Source: Natranaerofaba carboxydovora (GTDB lineage Bacteria > Bacillota > Natranaerobiia > Natranaerobiales > Natranaerofabaceae). From it: 64,000 nucleotides of DNA. Below, piece by piece: positions 52,120 through 59,905 of this stretch (position 1 is its first letter; every line of letters starts with the position of its first letter). Under the pieces are notes generated by a model. The model saw only the letters and a program-made list of their open reading frames with translations. It had not been told where the DNA came from and did no database searches. The stretch lies in assembly GCF_022539405.1 (NCBI RefSeq), contig NZ_CP054394.1, forward strand, positions 2,364,501 to 2,428,500, in the 5' to 3' direction. Made by a program: the position numbers and the translations under genes.

Positions 52120-53490
52120 TTATTTTATATAAAGATCATACTTTTTTAATTTTTGATAAAATGCTCTCCTACTTATACCTAATATTTTGATTGCTTGAGA
52201 TTTATTATCTGTCTCTTCCAAAGCTTTAGTGATTAATTCTTTTTCATATTTTTCAAGCATATCTTTTAAATTGATGTGCTGATTTGGCAAAAAGGTTTTG
52301 CTTGAAGATGAATGGTGGAGTTTTTGGGGTAAGTGTGAAGGCTTGATTGTTTTAGATTCACACATAGTCAAAGCATATTTTATCACATTTTCTAACTCCC
52401 TAACATTTCCAGGCCAACTGTAATTAAGCAGCGCTTCTTGTGCTTTAGTACTAAATTCATAATTTTTCCCATCGGGAGCAAATTTATCAAGAAAGTGCTT
52501 CAATAAAACAAGGATGTCACTTTTTCTTTCTTTTAGGGAAGGTATATGAAGTGGAATTACATTTAAGCGAAAATACAAGTCTTCTCTAAATTTACCCTCT
52601 CTAATCAACTCTTCAAGGTTACTATTTGTTGCACTGAGTATTCTTATATCGATTCTTTTAACTTTAGTACCACCCACAGGGATAAATTCCTGTTCTTCGA
52701 TAACTTTAAGAAGTTTAGCCTGAGTAGTTAAATCCATGTCACCTATCTCATCTAAGAATATACTACCTTTGTTGGCAAGTTCTAATTTGCCCTTCTTACC
52801 TCCTGTTTTTGCTCCAGAAAAAGCTCCTTCTTCATAACCTAGCAGTTCGCTTTCTAGAAGGTTTGTAGGTATGGCAGCACAATTTATAGGGATAAAAGGA
52901 TGATTACTTCTATTACTTGCAAGATGAATTGCCTTTGCTAATATTCCCTTTCCTGTACCACTCTCTCCTCTAATATTCACCGGCATATCCGTTTCTGCAG
53001 CCTTAGATGCTTGGCGAAGAACTTTTAAAAACTCTGGATTATTTCCAATTAAATCCTCAAAAGAAGAAGGCAGTTTTTTAGAAGAAGGCTCTAGTTGACT
53101 TTTTAAGTATTCATTTAGTGATGATACCCTTTCAAGTTCATTTGTAAGCTCTACTAATTTTGTTATATCTCTAAAAACAGAAACACAATATTCAATCTCT
53201 TTATTATTGTATAATGGAAAAATATTCACCAGGACTTCTTTACCAAGTGTTTGAATCCTTGTTACTCTATCTTTAACAACCCCACCATCTTTTAGAACAT
53301 CAAGCATTTTTGCGTTTGGTTCAATATTAGTCAGTTTTTTATTTAAAACTTTACTTTTCTCTACACCTAGTATCTCACTATATGCCTTGTTGATAAATAT
53401 TATTTTTGATTCTTTGTCCACAATAACTACACCGTCAGCCATATTATTTAAAATTTTATTGAAGTACTCTTTGGTTAAAAAATTCTGCAA
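52120..53490 (-). CDS. Sigma-54-dependent transcriptional activator (PAS-AAA+-Fis)
   Basis: This 456-residue protein has a PAS sensor domain (about 10-115) and an AAA+ domain (about 145-370). The C-terminal Fis-type helix-turn-helix (about 412-455) contains LGISRRAFYQKLKKY. Walker A is GESGTGKG and Walker B is GSIFLDEIGDM. The sigma-54 contact loop reads GAFSGA where GAFTGA is usual, a conservative change. It probably senses mevalonate or a product by its PAS domain and turns on the mva operon. The start TTG follows AAAGGAGTG. It is on the same strand as the operon but has its own promoter. Confidence 0.93.
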   Translation of the reverse strand: MQNFLTKEYFNKILNNMADGVVIVDKESKIIFINKAYSEILGVEKSKVLNKKLTNIEPNAKMLDVLKDGGVVKDRVTRIQTLGKEVLVNIFPLYNNKEIEYCVSVFRDITKLVELTNELERVSSLNEYLKSQLEPSSKKLPSSFEDLIGNNPEFLKVLRQASKAAETDMPVNIRGESGTGKGILAKAIHLASNRSNHPFIPINCAAIPTNLLESELLGYEEGAFSGAKTGGKKGKLELANKGSIFLDEIGDMDLTTQAKLLKVIEEQEFIPVGGTKVKRIDIRILSATNSNLEELIREGKFREDLYFRLNVIPLHIPSLKERKSDILVLLKHFLDKFAPDGKNYEFSTKAQEALLNYSWPGNVRELENVIKYALTMCESKTIKPSHLPQKLHHSSSSKTFLPNQHINLKDMLEKYEKELITKALEETDNKSQAIKILGISRRAFYQKLKKYDLYIK

Positions 53491-53620
53491 GAAAACACTC
53501 CTTTACTGCCTATATACAAACATGATAATTAATGCAGCAACTTACCTCAATATAATAGAATATCCCATTATCAAAAAGCTAACCATTAATTCTTAAAAGC
53601 ACTTCTTATTTCGTTAAATT

Positions 53621-53828
53621 TTAAACCTCGCCTAAATAAATATTACCTAGCTTTAGACGAGGCCCTGGCTTTGGGTCTTGAGCCGGATAGCAAAAAGGAA
53701 CCAGAGCAGTCACCTGAAGGTGCAAGGCGACCTGCTTCTAATAGCTCTGTTATAGTATCTTTAGTTATGGGGTCTTCTTTAAATATACGAATACTTTTTC
53801 TTTCTTTTATGACTTGCTTTAGTTACAT
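53621..53828 (-). pseudogene. Nitroreductase fossil (copy of the gene at 25212)
   Basis: The minus strand reads ATG TAA, then KERKSIRIFKEDPITKDTI and EAGRLAPSG. It jumps directly to TALVPFCYPAQDPK and ends NIYLGEV with a stop. About 130 internal codons are gone, and codon 2 is a nonsense change. Both ends match the intact gene closely. Confidence 0.92.
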
Positions 53829-53970
53829 TTCACAGCTTCACTCCTTCTTCATAATAAATTATAAAACAATTATGAAATAAAATATAAAGATTTATCTCTA
53901 TCAAAATAAATCAAGATATACCTAATTCGTTAATTTCTATGTAAGATTATATTTCCCTTTTTCAAATCTA

Positions 53971-54027
53971 AAAAAAGCCCGCCTGCAGGTATAGCTAGAA
54001 GTACAGCAATACACCTGTAGACGGACC
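53971..54027 (-). terminator. Terminator of the acidic gene, copy 2
   Basis: GTCCGTCTACAGGTGT pairs with ATACCTGCAGGCGGGC, followed by a T run on the minus strand. Confidence 0.8.
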
Positions 54028-54061
54028 CTTTATAAGTAAGTCAGCTTTATCTTGAATCTAT

Positions 54062-55048
54062 TTAATCTACATTAACTTCTCTTGTAGTACTATCGTCTTC
54101 AGTTTCTAATGTAATTTCAGCTGATTCAGCATCTTCAACAACTTCGAAGATAAATTCTACTTCTTCTTTTTCCTGACCGTCTAAGCTAATAGTTTTACTT
54201 TCATTTAATTCTCCCTCAACTTCTTCATCTTCCCAAACTAATACTGCCGTTACTTCTTGTTCACCTTCTAAGTCACCAGTGTTTTCAATATCTGCTGTAA
54301 CGTCTATTTCGTTGTCCTCTCCATATCCTATACTAGAACCACTTATTTCAAAGTAAGCAGATTCAAGCTCTTCCATCTCAAACTCAACTATTTTATCTTC
54401 ACCATCTACTTCAAATTCCCCTTCATATACTTTGTAGTCCTCCAGATTCGCTTCAAATGAATATTCACCATTTTCAAGTTCTTTTCCTGCGATACCATCT
54501 TCATCTGTAGTGAATTCTTCTCCTATCTCTTCTTCATCATCATCAAAAACAGCTATCTCTACATCTTCTAACTCATTCTCTTCTTCAAATTCCACAGCAT
54601 AAACTTCATCAGCTACTTTTTCCTCTTCTTCCTCTTCATCTTTTTCATCTTCTAAAAGACTGTCTCTCAAGAAACGAGGGATTCCTGCAAATGCAGGTGG
54701 TCCACTTTCTTTTTCACCGCTAACTCTTGCTTGAACCATTTCTCTTACTGCATCCGGAGCATTAGAATGCTCAGGTGGTCCCTGCTCTCCCGCATGTTCT
54801 GGTGGGCCAGGCTCTCCTGCGTGCTCTGGTGGGCCGACTCTTTTTTCTTCTTCATAAACTTCGTCAGTAACTTTTTCCTCTTCTTCATCATAAACCTCGT
54901 CAGTAACTTTTTCCTTTTCTTCGTCCACTGTTTCTCTAGATGGTCCTGCATGATCCGGTGGACCAGCATCCTCAGGTGGTCCTTGTGCAAGTACTGAACC
55001 GAAACTCAATAATGAAATTGCTAATACTATTGCTAGTATCTTCTTCAT
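54062..55048 (-). CDS. Exported acidic protein with GPP-repeat and CARDB-like end, copy 2
   Basis: This is a 328-residue paralogue of the protein at 41980. It has the same signal peptide, more GPPEHAG units and more TDEVYDEEEEKV acidic units. The middle PDAVREMVQARVSGEKESGP is identical, and the C-terminus is diverged. It ends with a CARDB-like NTGDLEGEQEVT segment. The extra repeats and the C-terminal changes contrast with the nearly unchanged stalk gene beside it. TTGGAGGTG precedes the ATG. It is probably a cell-surface protein of unknown role. Confidence 0.82.
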   Translation of the reverse strand: MKKILAIVLAISLLSFGSVLAQGPPEDAGPPDHAGPSRETVDEEKEKVTDEVYDEEEEKVTDEVYEEEKRVGPPEHAGEPGPPEHAGEQGPPEHSNAPDAVREMVQARVSGEKESGPPAFAGIPRFLRDSLLEDEKDEEEEEEKVADEVYAVEFEEENELEDVEIAVFDDDEEEIGEEFTTDEDGIAGKELENGEYSFEANLEDYKVYEGEFEVDGEDKIVEFEMEELESAYFEISGSSIGYGEDNEIDVTADIENTGDLEGEQEVTAVLVWEDEEVEGELNESKTISLDGQEKEEVEFIFEVVEDAESAEITLETEDDSTTREVNVD

Positions 55049-55104
55049 AAAGTTACACCTCCAAGTTATGTTTTAAAATTAATGATTTAATTAATTTACC
55101 GAGT

Positions 55105-56163
55105 TTACTGTACTTCTTCCAAATCTTCTTCTGCTTCACTCCATCTTTCCTGGAAATTTTCAAATATCAATTCATAAATCTTCCATTCTTCATCAACTTT
55201 GTGTAGCTCTACCTTTTCATCATAACTGATTACATCTACATCCTCGAGGATCTCTGTTAATAGCTCATCTGCTCTTTCTTCAATTTCAGCATCATTTGCA
55301 CCCTCTTCATACATTTCCCACAGTTCCAGAGTAGCTTCGTCATAATATCTTTCTACGGCTTCTTTTAGGTCTGGCTTAGTAAGTAGGATATCTACTATAG
55401 CGGTATCATTTTGAATCTCATAGCCAGCAGCTTCAATTTTAAGCCTTTCGTCTATAGCCTCTTCTGTTTCTTCCATGCCATCCATATCCACATCCATGCC
55501 GATTATCTCACTAACTCTATCATCAACTACTTTCTTTTTTGCATCATCTAGTTCACCATCTTTATATAGTTCCCAAAAATCATTCACAACATCTGCCGGG
55601 CTATCTGGCATATTTAAGGCTATATCTATTTCACCGGTTTCTTCATGATAATCTACACTGTCTCCAAGGATTTCACTTACAAATCTAAGGGGGACCATTG
55701 TTCTTTCTTCTATAATCTTAGATGGCACTTCAATCTCATAAATATCTCCATCCACCTCTACTTCTTCTTCGCCTGCTATCATCTCAATAAGTTTGTCGTC
55801 TCTTTCAATAACAACTTTTCTCTCTTCATCGATCCATTCTACATCTGCGTCTAATGCTTCGCTTACAGCCCTGAGAGGTATAAGGGTTCTATCTTCTTCT
55901 ATCATTGGCGGCACGTCAAAGCTTACCTGTTGCCCTCTGACAAAGATTTTGTCTTCTAAAGGAAGGCCATCTCTTTGTTGTGCAATTTCTTGGTTTTGTC
56001 TAAATTCTTCAATTTGTGCTAGTCTCTCATCCCTCCTTTCCTGCATCTCTTCTGTCATGTTTTCCTGATTAGCAAGGCCTTCTGTAAAAGCTATACTGGT
56101 AAATGCAAATAATACTAGAACTGAAATTAATATAATGCTTTTGTTTTTCAACTTCTCTCCCAC
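55105..56163 (-). CDS. Stalk-domain exported protein, copy 2
   Basis: This 352-residue protein differs from the one at 42917 at only about ten residues, mostly near the C-terminus (for example Gly to Glu, Leu to Val). The domain layout is the same: signal peptide, copper-amine-oxidase-like domain and acidic NTF2-like half. The leader and palindrome are conserved too. The near-identity implies a recent duplication or gene conversion between sites 12 kb apart. Confidence 0.85.
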   Translation of the reverse strand: MGEKLKNKSIILISVLVLFAFTSIAFTEGLANQENMTEEMQERRDERLAQIEEFRQNQEIAQQRDGLPLEDKIFVRGQQVSFDVPPMIEEDRTLIPLRAVSEALDADVEWIDEERKVVIERDDKLIEMIAGEEEVEVDGDIYEIEVPSKIIEERTMVPLRFVSEILGDSVDYHEETGEIDIALNMPDSPADVVNDFWELYKDGELDDAKKKVVDDRVSEIIGMDVDMDGMEETEEAIDERLKIEAAGYEIQNDTAIVDILLTKPDLKEAVERYYDEATLELWEMYEEGANDAEIEERADELLTEILEDVDVISYDEKVELHKVDEEWKIYELIFENFQERWSEAEEDLEEVQ

Positions 56164-56329
56164 CTTCTTTAATGTTTTTTAGATTGTAAAATCTATACAT
56201 GAAAAGGGTTAATTACCCTTTATATTAACAATGCGTTTCTTGTTTAAAATTTTGGGGGCTCGAAATCAATTTTTTATTAAAAAATTGATGGAGAATAACT
56301 CTTCTTATAATATTATTAAACTTCTTGTC
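55105..56329 (-). repeat. Duplicated segment, copy 2 (pair with 42917-44141)
   Basis: This is the partner of the repeat at 42917. It lies between fossils of the nitroreductase and the amidase, so it was inserted into, or carried with, a duplicated copy of the 25212-28276 block. Confidence 0.9.
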
Positions 56330-56460
56330 AAAATGAAAGTATCTATGTGCCTAAGTTCTGGTAAGATGGTCTGCTACAATAGTCTGTAATTACCGGGTCA
56401 AATTTCTTAATTATCGTCAAGAATTTAGATTATTATATATTCTCTATTGAAAATTCATTT

Positions 56461-56655
56461 GGGAACGAAAGCGGGTATAGAGTTTTTGGCAGTGATAATA
56501 TAAGTATTTTGATGACTTCACCATGGACAACCCTGATAGATTTGTCTTTGATCTAAAAGATATCTCCTTAAGCAATGAGATAGAAGAAGAGATAGCAGTA
56601 AACTCTAATACCGCTAAAAGAATTAGGACTGGCGAGAGAAGTGAAGATAACACTT
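56461..56655 (+). pseudogene. Amidase fossil (copy of the gene at 26180)
   Basis: 56461-56508 matches the start of the mature amidase (GNESG.RVFGSDNISI). 56509-56655 then matches its AMIN domain (FTMDNPDRFVFDLKDIS and EEEIAVNSNTAKRIRTGERS). About 385 codons between the two parts are missing, and no start or catalytic domain remains. Confidence 0.9.
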
Positions 56656-56737
56656 TGATAATTTGGATTTGATTATGATATTGACTTCCTTATTTATTTA
56701 CAGTGATAATATAAAATACCCATCTAAAAAAAAAGAA

Positions 56738-56779
56738 ATACCCCGACGCAAAATAAACATAAAACATACGCCGGGGTAT
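56738..56779 (-). terminator. Rho-independent terminator
   Basis: ATACCCCGGCG and CGTCGGGGTAT form a G/C-rich stem, followed on the minus strand by a T-rich run. It ends the gene at 56811. Confidence 0.85.
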
Positions 56780-56810
56780 AAATTCATTTAATCTTCCATT
56801 TTCCTTTCTT

Positions 56811-57545
56811 CTATTCTTGTACAAATTCAGGCTCTAAAAGTCCAATGTCTCCATTATTTCTAGTTCTGTTAGCCTCTACTTCAAATCTTAAAACACCTTC
56901 AAGGTCAAGTTCTACTTCTACAGGTTCAGTTATATCAGATGCAATAGGACCTGTATCATGTATTTCTTCACCATCAGCGTAAAATCTGAATGAACCAATG
57001 TTATCATCTGCTTCTCTATTATTCCAATCTTTATGTGGTGCAATCACAGCAGTAAAGTTATCATATTGGCCATCTAGGTTATATTCTTTAACAATTTCTT
57101 TACCTTGGATACCTTCGGTTGACCAATAGTAACCATTTCGATAAGTTTCTCCGATATTAGTTTCAAATATTTCTCTAGAACCGTTGTCTATCTGGTACCA
57201 CCAACTATCACCTTCATATGTATGAGTTGTCATATCCTTCATACGTGTAACTTCTCCACCTGGAACATCGCCTATATAAATACTTTGATCTGAACCATCC
57301 CAACTTACATTTTCGTCAAGTGCTTCTGATACAAAGCGTAATGGTACATAAGTTGTTCCTTCATAAATAAATGGATCTTCTTCTGGCTGTTGTTCAACAC
57401 CATCTACATAAATTTTAATGTTGTTGTAAATTACCTCAAGACTTTCTTTTGCATTTCCTGCAAAAACTGTTGAAACAAATACCATACTTATTAAAACAAA
57501 TAAAACTCCCATAAGAAAACCTTTACCTTTTTCTTTTGAAAACAA
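56811..57545 (-). CDS. Exported protein with stalk domain and NPCBM-like module
   Basis: This 244-residue protein has a signal peptide (about 8-30). A half-size copper-amine-oxidase-like domain (about 38-90) has YEGTTYVPLRFVSEALDENVSW. The C-terminal domain (about 95-240) is like NPCBM, a module found with glycosyl hydrolases that binds carbohydrate: YNLDGQYDNFTAVIAPHKDW, then FYADGEEIHDTGPI. It should attach to surface glycans. The TTG start follows AAGGAGGG. No catalytic domain is present. Confidence 0.82.
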   Translation of the reverse strand: MFSKEKGKGFLMGVLFVLISMVFVSTVFAGNAKESLEVIYNNIKIYVDGVEQQPEEDPFIYEGTTYVPLRFVSEALDENVSWDGSDQSIYIGDVPGGEVTRMKDMTTHTYEGDSWWYQIDNGSREIFETNIGETYRNGYYWSTEGIQGKEIVKEYNLDGQYDNFTAVIAPHKDWNNREADDNIGSFRFYADGEEIHDTGPIASDITEPVEVELDLEGVLRFEVEANRTRNNGDIGLLEPEFVQE

Positions 57546-57754
57546 AAAAATCCCTCCTTATAAATTTGGATTAGTTTATTATAAATTTATTATTTATTAA
57601 AATGCTTGAGACCCAACTCTGGTTCTATTTTTAGATTATTCATCCAAAAATGAGTCTCCCATCTAACGACAGCCTCATTTTATATTAATAAATTCTATAC
57701 CCTAGTATAATTTTCCTTTCAACTATTATAAAAATCATAAATATCTGTATCATA

Positions 57755-58549
57755 TTACGTATTTTCCTCTACAACTTCTCTATCAATTATTACCCAATTA
57801 TCATCTTGTCTTTCTAGTCTTGTCTCCATGACTAAATCAGCTTCCTTTGCACCATGGCCAGAATAAGTACGGTAAGTCACAACTGCTTCGCTAGAACCTT
57901 TTTCCAAAACTTCTACATCATGTACGCCAACAAAAATATTGCCTCTTGGTACTATCCCTCCCATTTCCTCACTCCATATATCCTCTGTCAAAAACTCTGC
58001 ATAATCCTCATCCCAACCGGTCCTAAAAATTTCATACACTTCTTCTCCAGACTCAGGCGATTTTTCTGCAACCTTGCTTTCTAAGTCGTAAGCGTATTCA
58101 AGAGCCTCCACCAGTTCTTCATCATCCGCCACTTCTTCACCAAAATATAATTCTACTACTAAGTCCTCACTGACGGTCACTTCTATATCTTTATCTAAGT
58201 ACTCTTCATTATTTATAATCCACTTATCAAAACTCCAGCCTTCTTTTGGCTCTGCTTCTAAAGCAATTGTTTCCCCTTTATCCTTTTCAAAAATTTCATC
58301 ATCTGGATAAAAGGTTCCCTCGCCAGATTCTATAGATATCTCTATTTCTTTTTGGGCTATTTCATCTTTTTCATCAGTTTTATCTTGTTCTTCAGTCTCT
58401 TCAACTTCCTTTTTGGCTTCTTTTGTCTTTTCACCATCTCCTTCTTCCCCACATCCAACCAAGAAAACAGTTCCTACAATTAAAACTAAAAAAAGTGACA
58501 AAATATGTAATATACCAATATAAGGTTTAATTAAGCTTAAGCTTTTCAT
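57755..58549 (-). CDS. Lipoprotein with a bacterial repeat (InlB-like) domain
   Basis: This 264-residue lipoprotein has the lipobox FLVGC (Cys near residue 33) and an acidic linker. A small beta-rich repeat (about 85-140) has the family motif AEPKEGWSFDKWIINNEEY. The C-terminal domain (about 150-260) looks like an NTF2/DUF4440-type fold. Its function is unknown, possibly binding at the surface. AAGGGGGAAC precedes the ATG. Confidence 0.75.
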   Translation of the reverse strand: MKSLSLIKPYIGILHILSLFLVLIVGTVFLVGCGEEGDGEKTKEAKKEVEETEEQDKTDEKDEIAQKEIEISIESGEGTFYPDDEIFEKDKGETIALEAEPKEGWSFDKWIINNEEYLDKDIEVTVSEDLVVELYFGEEVADDEELVEALEYAYDLESKVAEKSPESGEEVYEIFRTGWDEDYAEFLTEDIWSEEMGGIVPRGNIFVGVHDVEVLEKGSSEAVVTYRTYSGHGAKEADLVMETRLERQDDNWVIIDREVVEENT

Positions 58550-58831
58550 GCTTAGTTCCCCCTTCTTTTTTTCATAATATCTATTATTACTTTTTTGTCT
58601 TACTTTTCTTTATTTCTTCAATTATCTAGCAACTCCTTCCAAATATTTATTCTTAAAACACAAAAGTAAGTCCTTTACTATCGCTTAGATGTTTTCGCAC
58701 GTTTGTTCGTCTATATTAATGATACCACATCATGCACTTAATTGGAAGTGTTTAATTACACAATTTGAATTCACAATTTATCCTAAAAAAAGCCCCGTCA
58801 ACAAGTCAAACGAACTTTCATACAAAGTTAT
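58550..58831. other. Intergenic region before the lipoprotein gene
   Basis: An AT-rich spacer with no frame that I can support and no clear RNA fold. The lipoprotein promoter probably lies near 58570-58620, but no consensus box was seen. Confidence 0.35.
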
Positions 58832-58892
58832 AGGAAGCAGGGGACCGGTTCTCACGGTTCTCAGAAGCAGGGTACCGGTTCTCCTGCTTCCT
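58832..58892. repeat. Dispersed GGAAGCAGG palindrome, copy 2 (double)
   Basis: AGGAAGCAGG pairs with CCTGCTTCCT around an inner direct repeat of GGTTCTC units and GAAGCAGGGTACCGG. It is a longer, duplicated form of the hairpins at 47844 and 59852. Confidence 0.7.
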
Positions 58893-58935
58893 AGAGTTAT
58901 GGTTAATTTCTTCTATATTTTCTACTATCTTTACT

Positions 58936-59673
58936 TTATATCCCAAAAGTATAAAAATTAATAAACTTCAAGTACTCCATCAACACATTCCTAGCCTGTC
59001 TTCTATCCTGCCACCATCTATCAGGTTCAAAAGGATCATAAGGACTTGGAGTAGATATTACCTCAACCCTGTCATAAATGCCAGCATTAGAAAATCCCTC
59101 TTCAAAGATAAGTCTTGCCCTGTTGGAATGAAACTCTGAAGTGACAAGTAAAATTTTCTGTGTCAAGTCATCCTCAGATAATTCATTATCAAGGGATTCA
59201 TCTGTATACTCATCCAAGGTCGCATCTTCCAAATACTTAGCTATCTCTCTTGCCTCCTCTTCGGTACTATCAACTTTTCCCGGAAGAATCTTCACATCAT
59301 CTTCTTCTACACCTAACTGAAGAGCTGCTTCCTTATTAATATATACACTAGATGGTAGATCAAGGTCTAGTTCTTCTATTAATTCATAGTTTGTAAAGCT
59401 TTTACTCTCTACCATTAAGATTGTATCGGCATAGCCATCCATGTATAGATCGGCTCCGTGTACTATCCTATCAGGTATCCCGCCTTGAAGAACTACTATG
59501 TACGAGGCATCTACAGGTTCTTCTTGTTTAAGCAATACACTTCCAATAGAGATCAATATATTTTCTAGAAATATAAGGGTAAGCAAGATTATAATTAGTA
59601 TAAAAGCAGTAATCCCTGCCAAAACAGGACGTTTTCTAGGAAAATTTTTGATATTTTGAATTAGATTTTTCAT
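58936..59673 (-). CDS. YdcF/SanA-like (DUF218) membrane protein
   Basis: This 245-residue protein has one N-terminal helix (about 17-45). The DUF218 fold follows, with VVLQGGIPDRIVHGADLY, IYINKEAALQLGVEEDDVKI-like and VTSEFHSNRARLIFE. DUF218 proteins act at the cell envelope; for example, ElyC and SanA affect wall precursor use. An acidic insert lies near residue 160. The ATG overlaps the stop of a short upstream frame (ATGA), but that frame lacks a supported start. Confidence 0.85.
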   Translation of the reverse strand: MKNLIQNIKNFPRKRPVLAGITAFILIIILLTLIFLENILISIGSVLLKQEEPVDASYIVVLQGGIPDRIVHGADLYMDGYADTILMVESKSFTNYELIEELDLDLPSSVYINKEAALQLGVEEDDVKILPGKVDSTEEEAREIAKYLEDATLDEYTDESLDNELSEDDLTQKILLVTSEFHSNRARLIFEEGFSNAGIYDRVEVISTPSPYDPFEPDRWWQDRRQARNVLMEYLKFINFYTFGI

Positions 59674-59851
59674 AGTACAAACCCACTTTCTAGCTTTAAT
59701 CTGCCTTTTTCATCAACATATAGTGGAGTTTTCATTCCTTTGGGTTTATCTCCTTGCCAGTTGGCATGCCGTTTTTTTGTAATTCTACAATTTCTTTTGA
59801 AACCCTTCTCAAGATAAATCTTATTTCAACCGTGGCATACAACAGAAAAAA
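59674..59851. other. Spacer with a relic frame upstream of the ydcF-like gene
   Basis: A frame of about 50 codons (…KRHANWQGDKPKGMKTPLY) ends at 59670. It has stops upstream and no firm start or ribosome site. It may be the tail of a lost gene. Confidence 0.3.
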
Positions 59852-59880
59852 GGGAAGCAGGAGAACCGTCCCCCTGCTTT
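59852..59880. repeat. Dispersed GGAAGCAGG palindrome, copy 3
   Basis: GGGAAGCAGG and CCCTGCTTT(C) pair around AGAACCGTCC. It is just downstream of the S-layer-like gene and may also act as its terminator. Confidence 0.7.
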
Positions 59881-59905
59881 CTTTCTTCTTTTCTGCTCCT
59901 TCCTA

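Noticed and set aside
59672-59830. Frame overlapping the ydcF-like start by ATGA
   Set aside because: The overlap suggests coupling, but stops lie just upstream and the only ATG leaves 21 codons.
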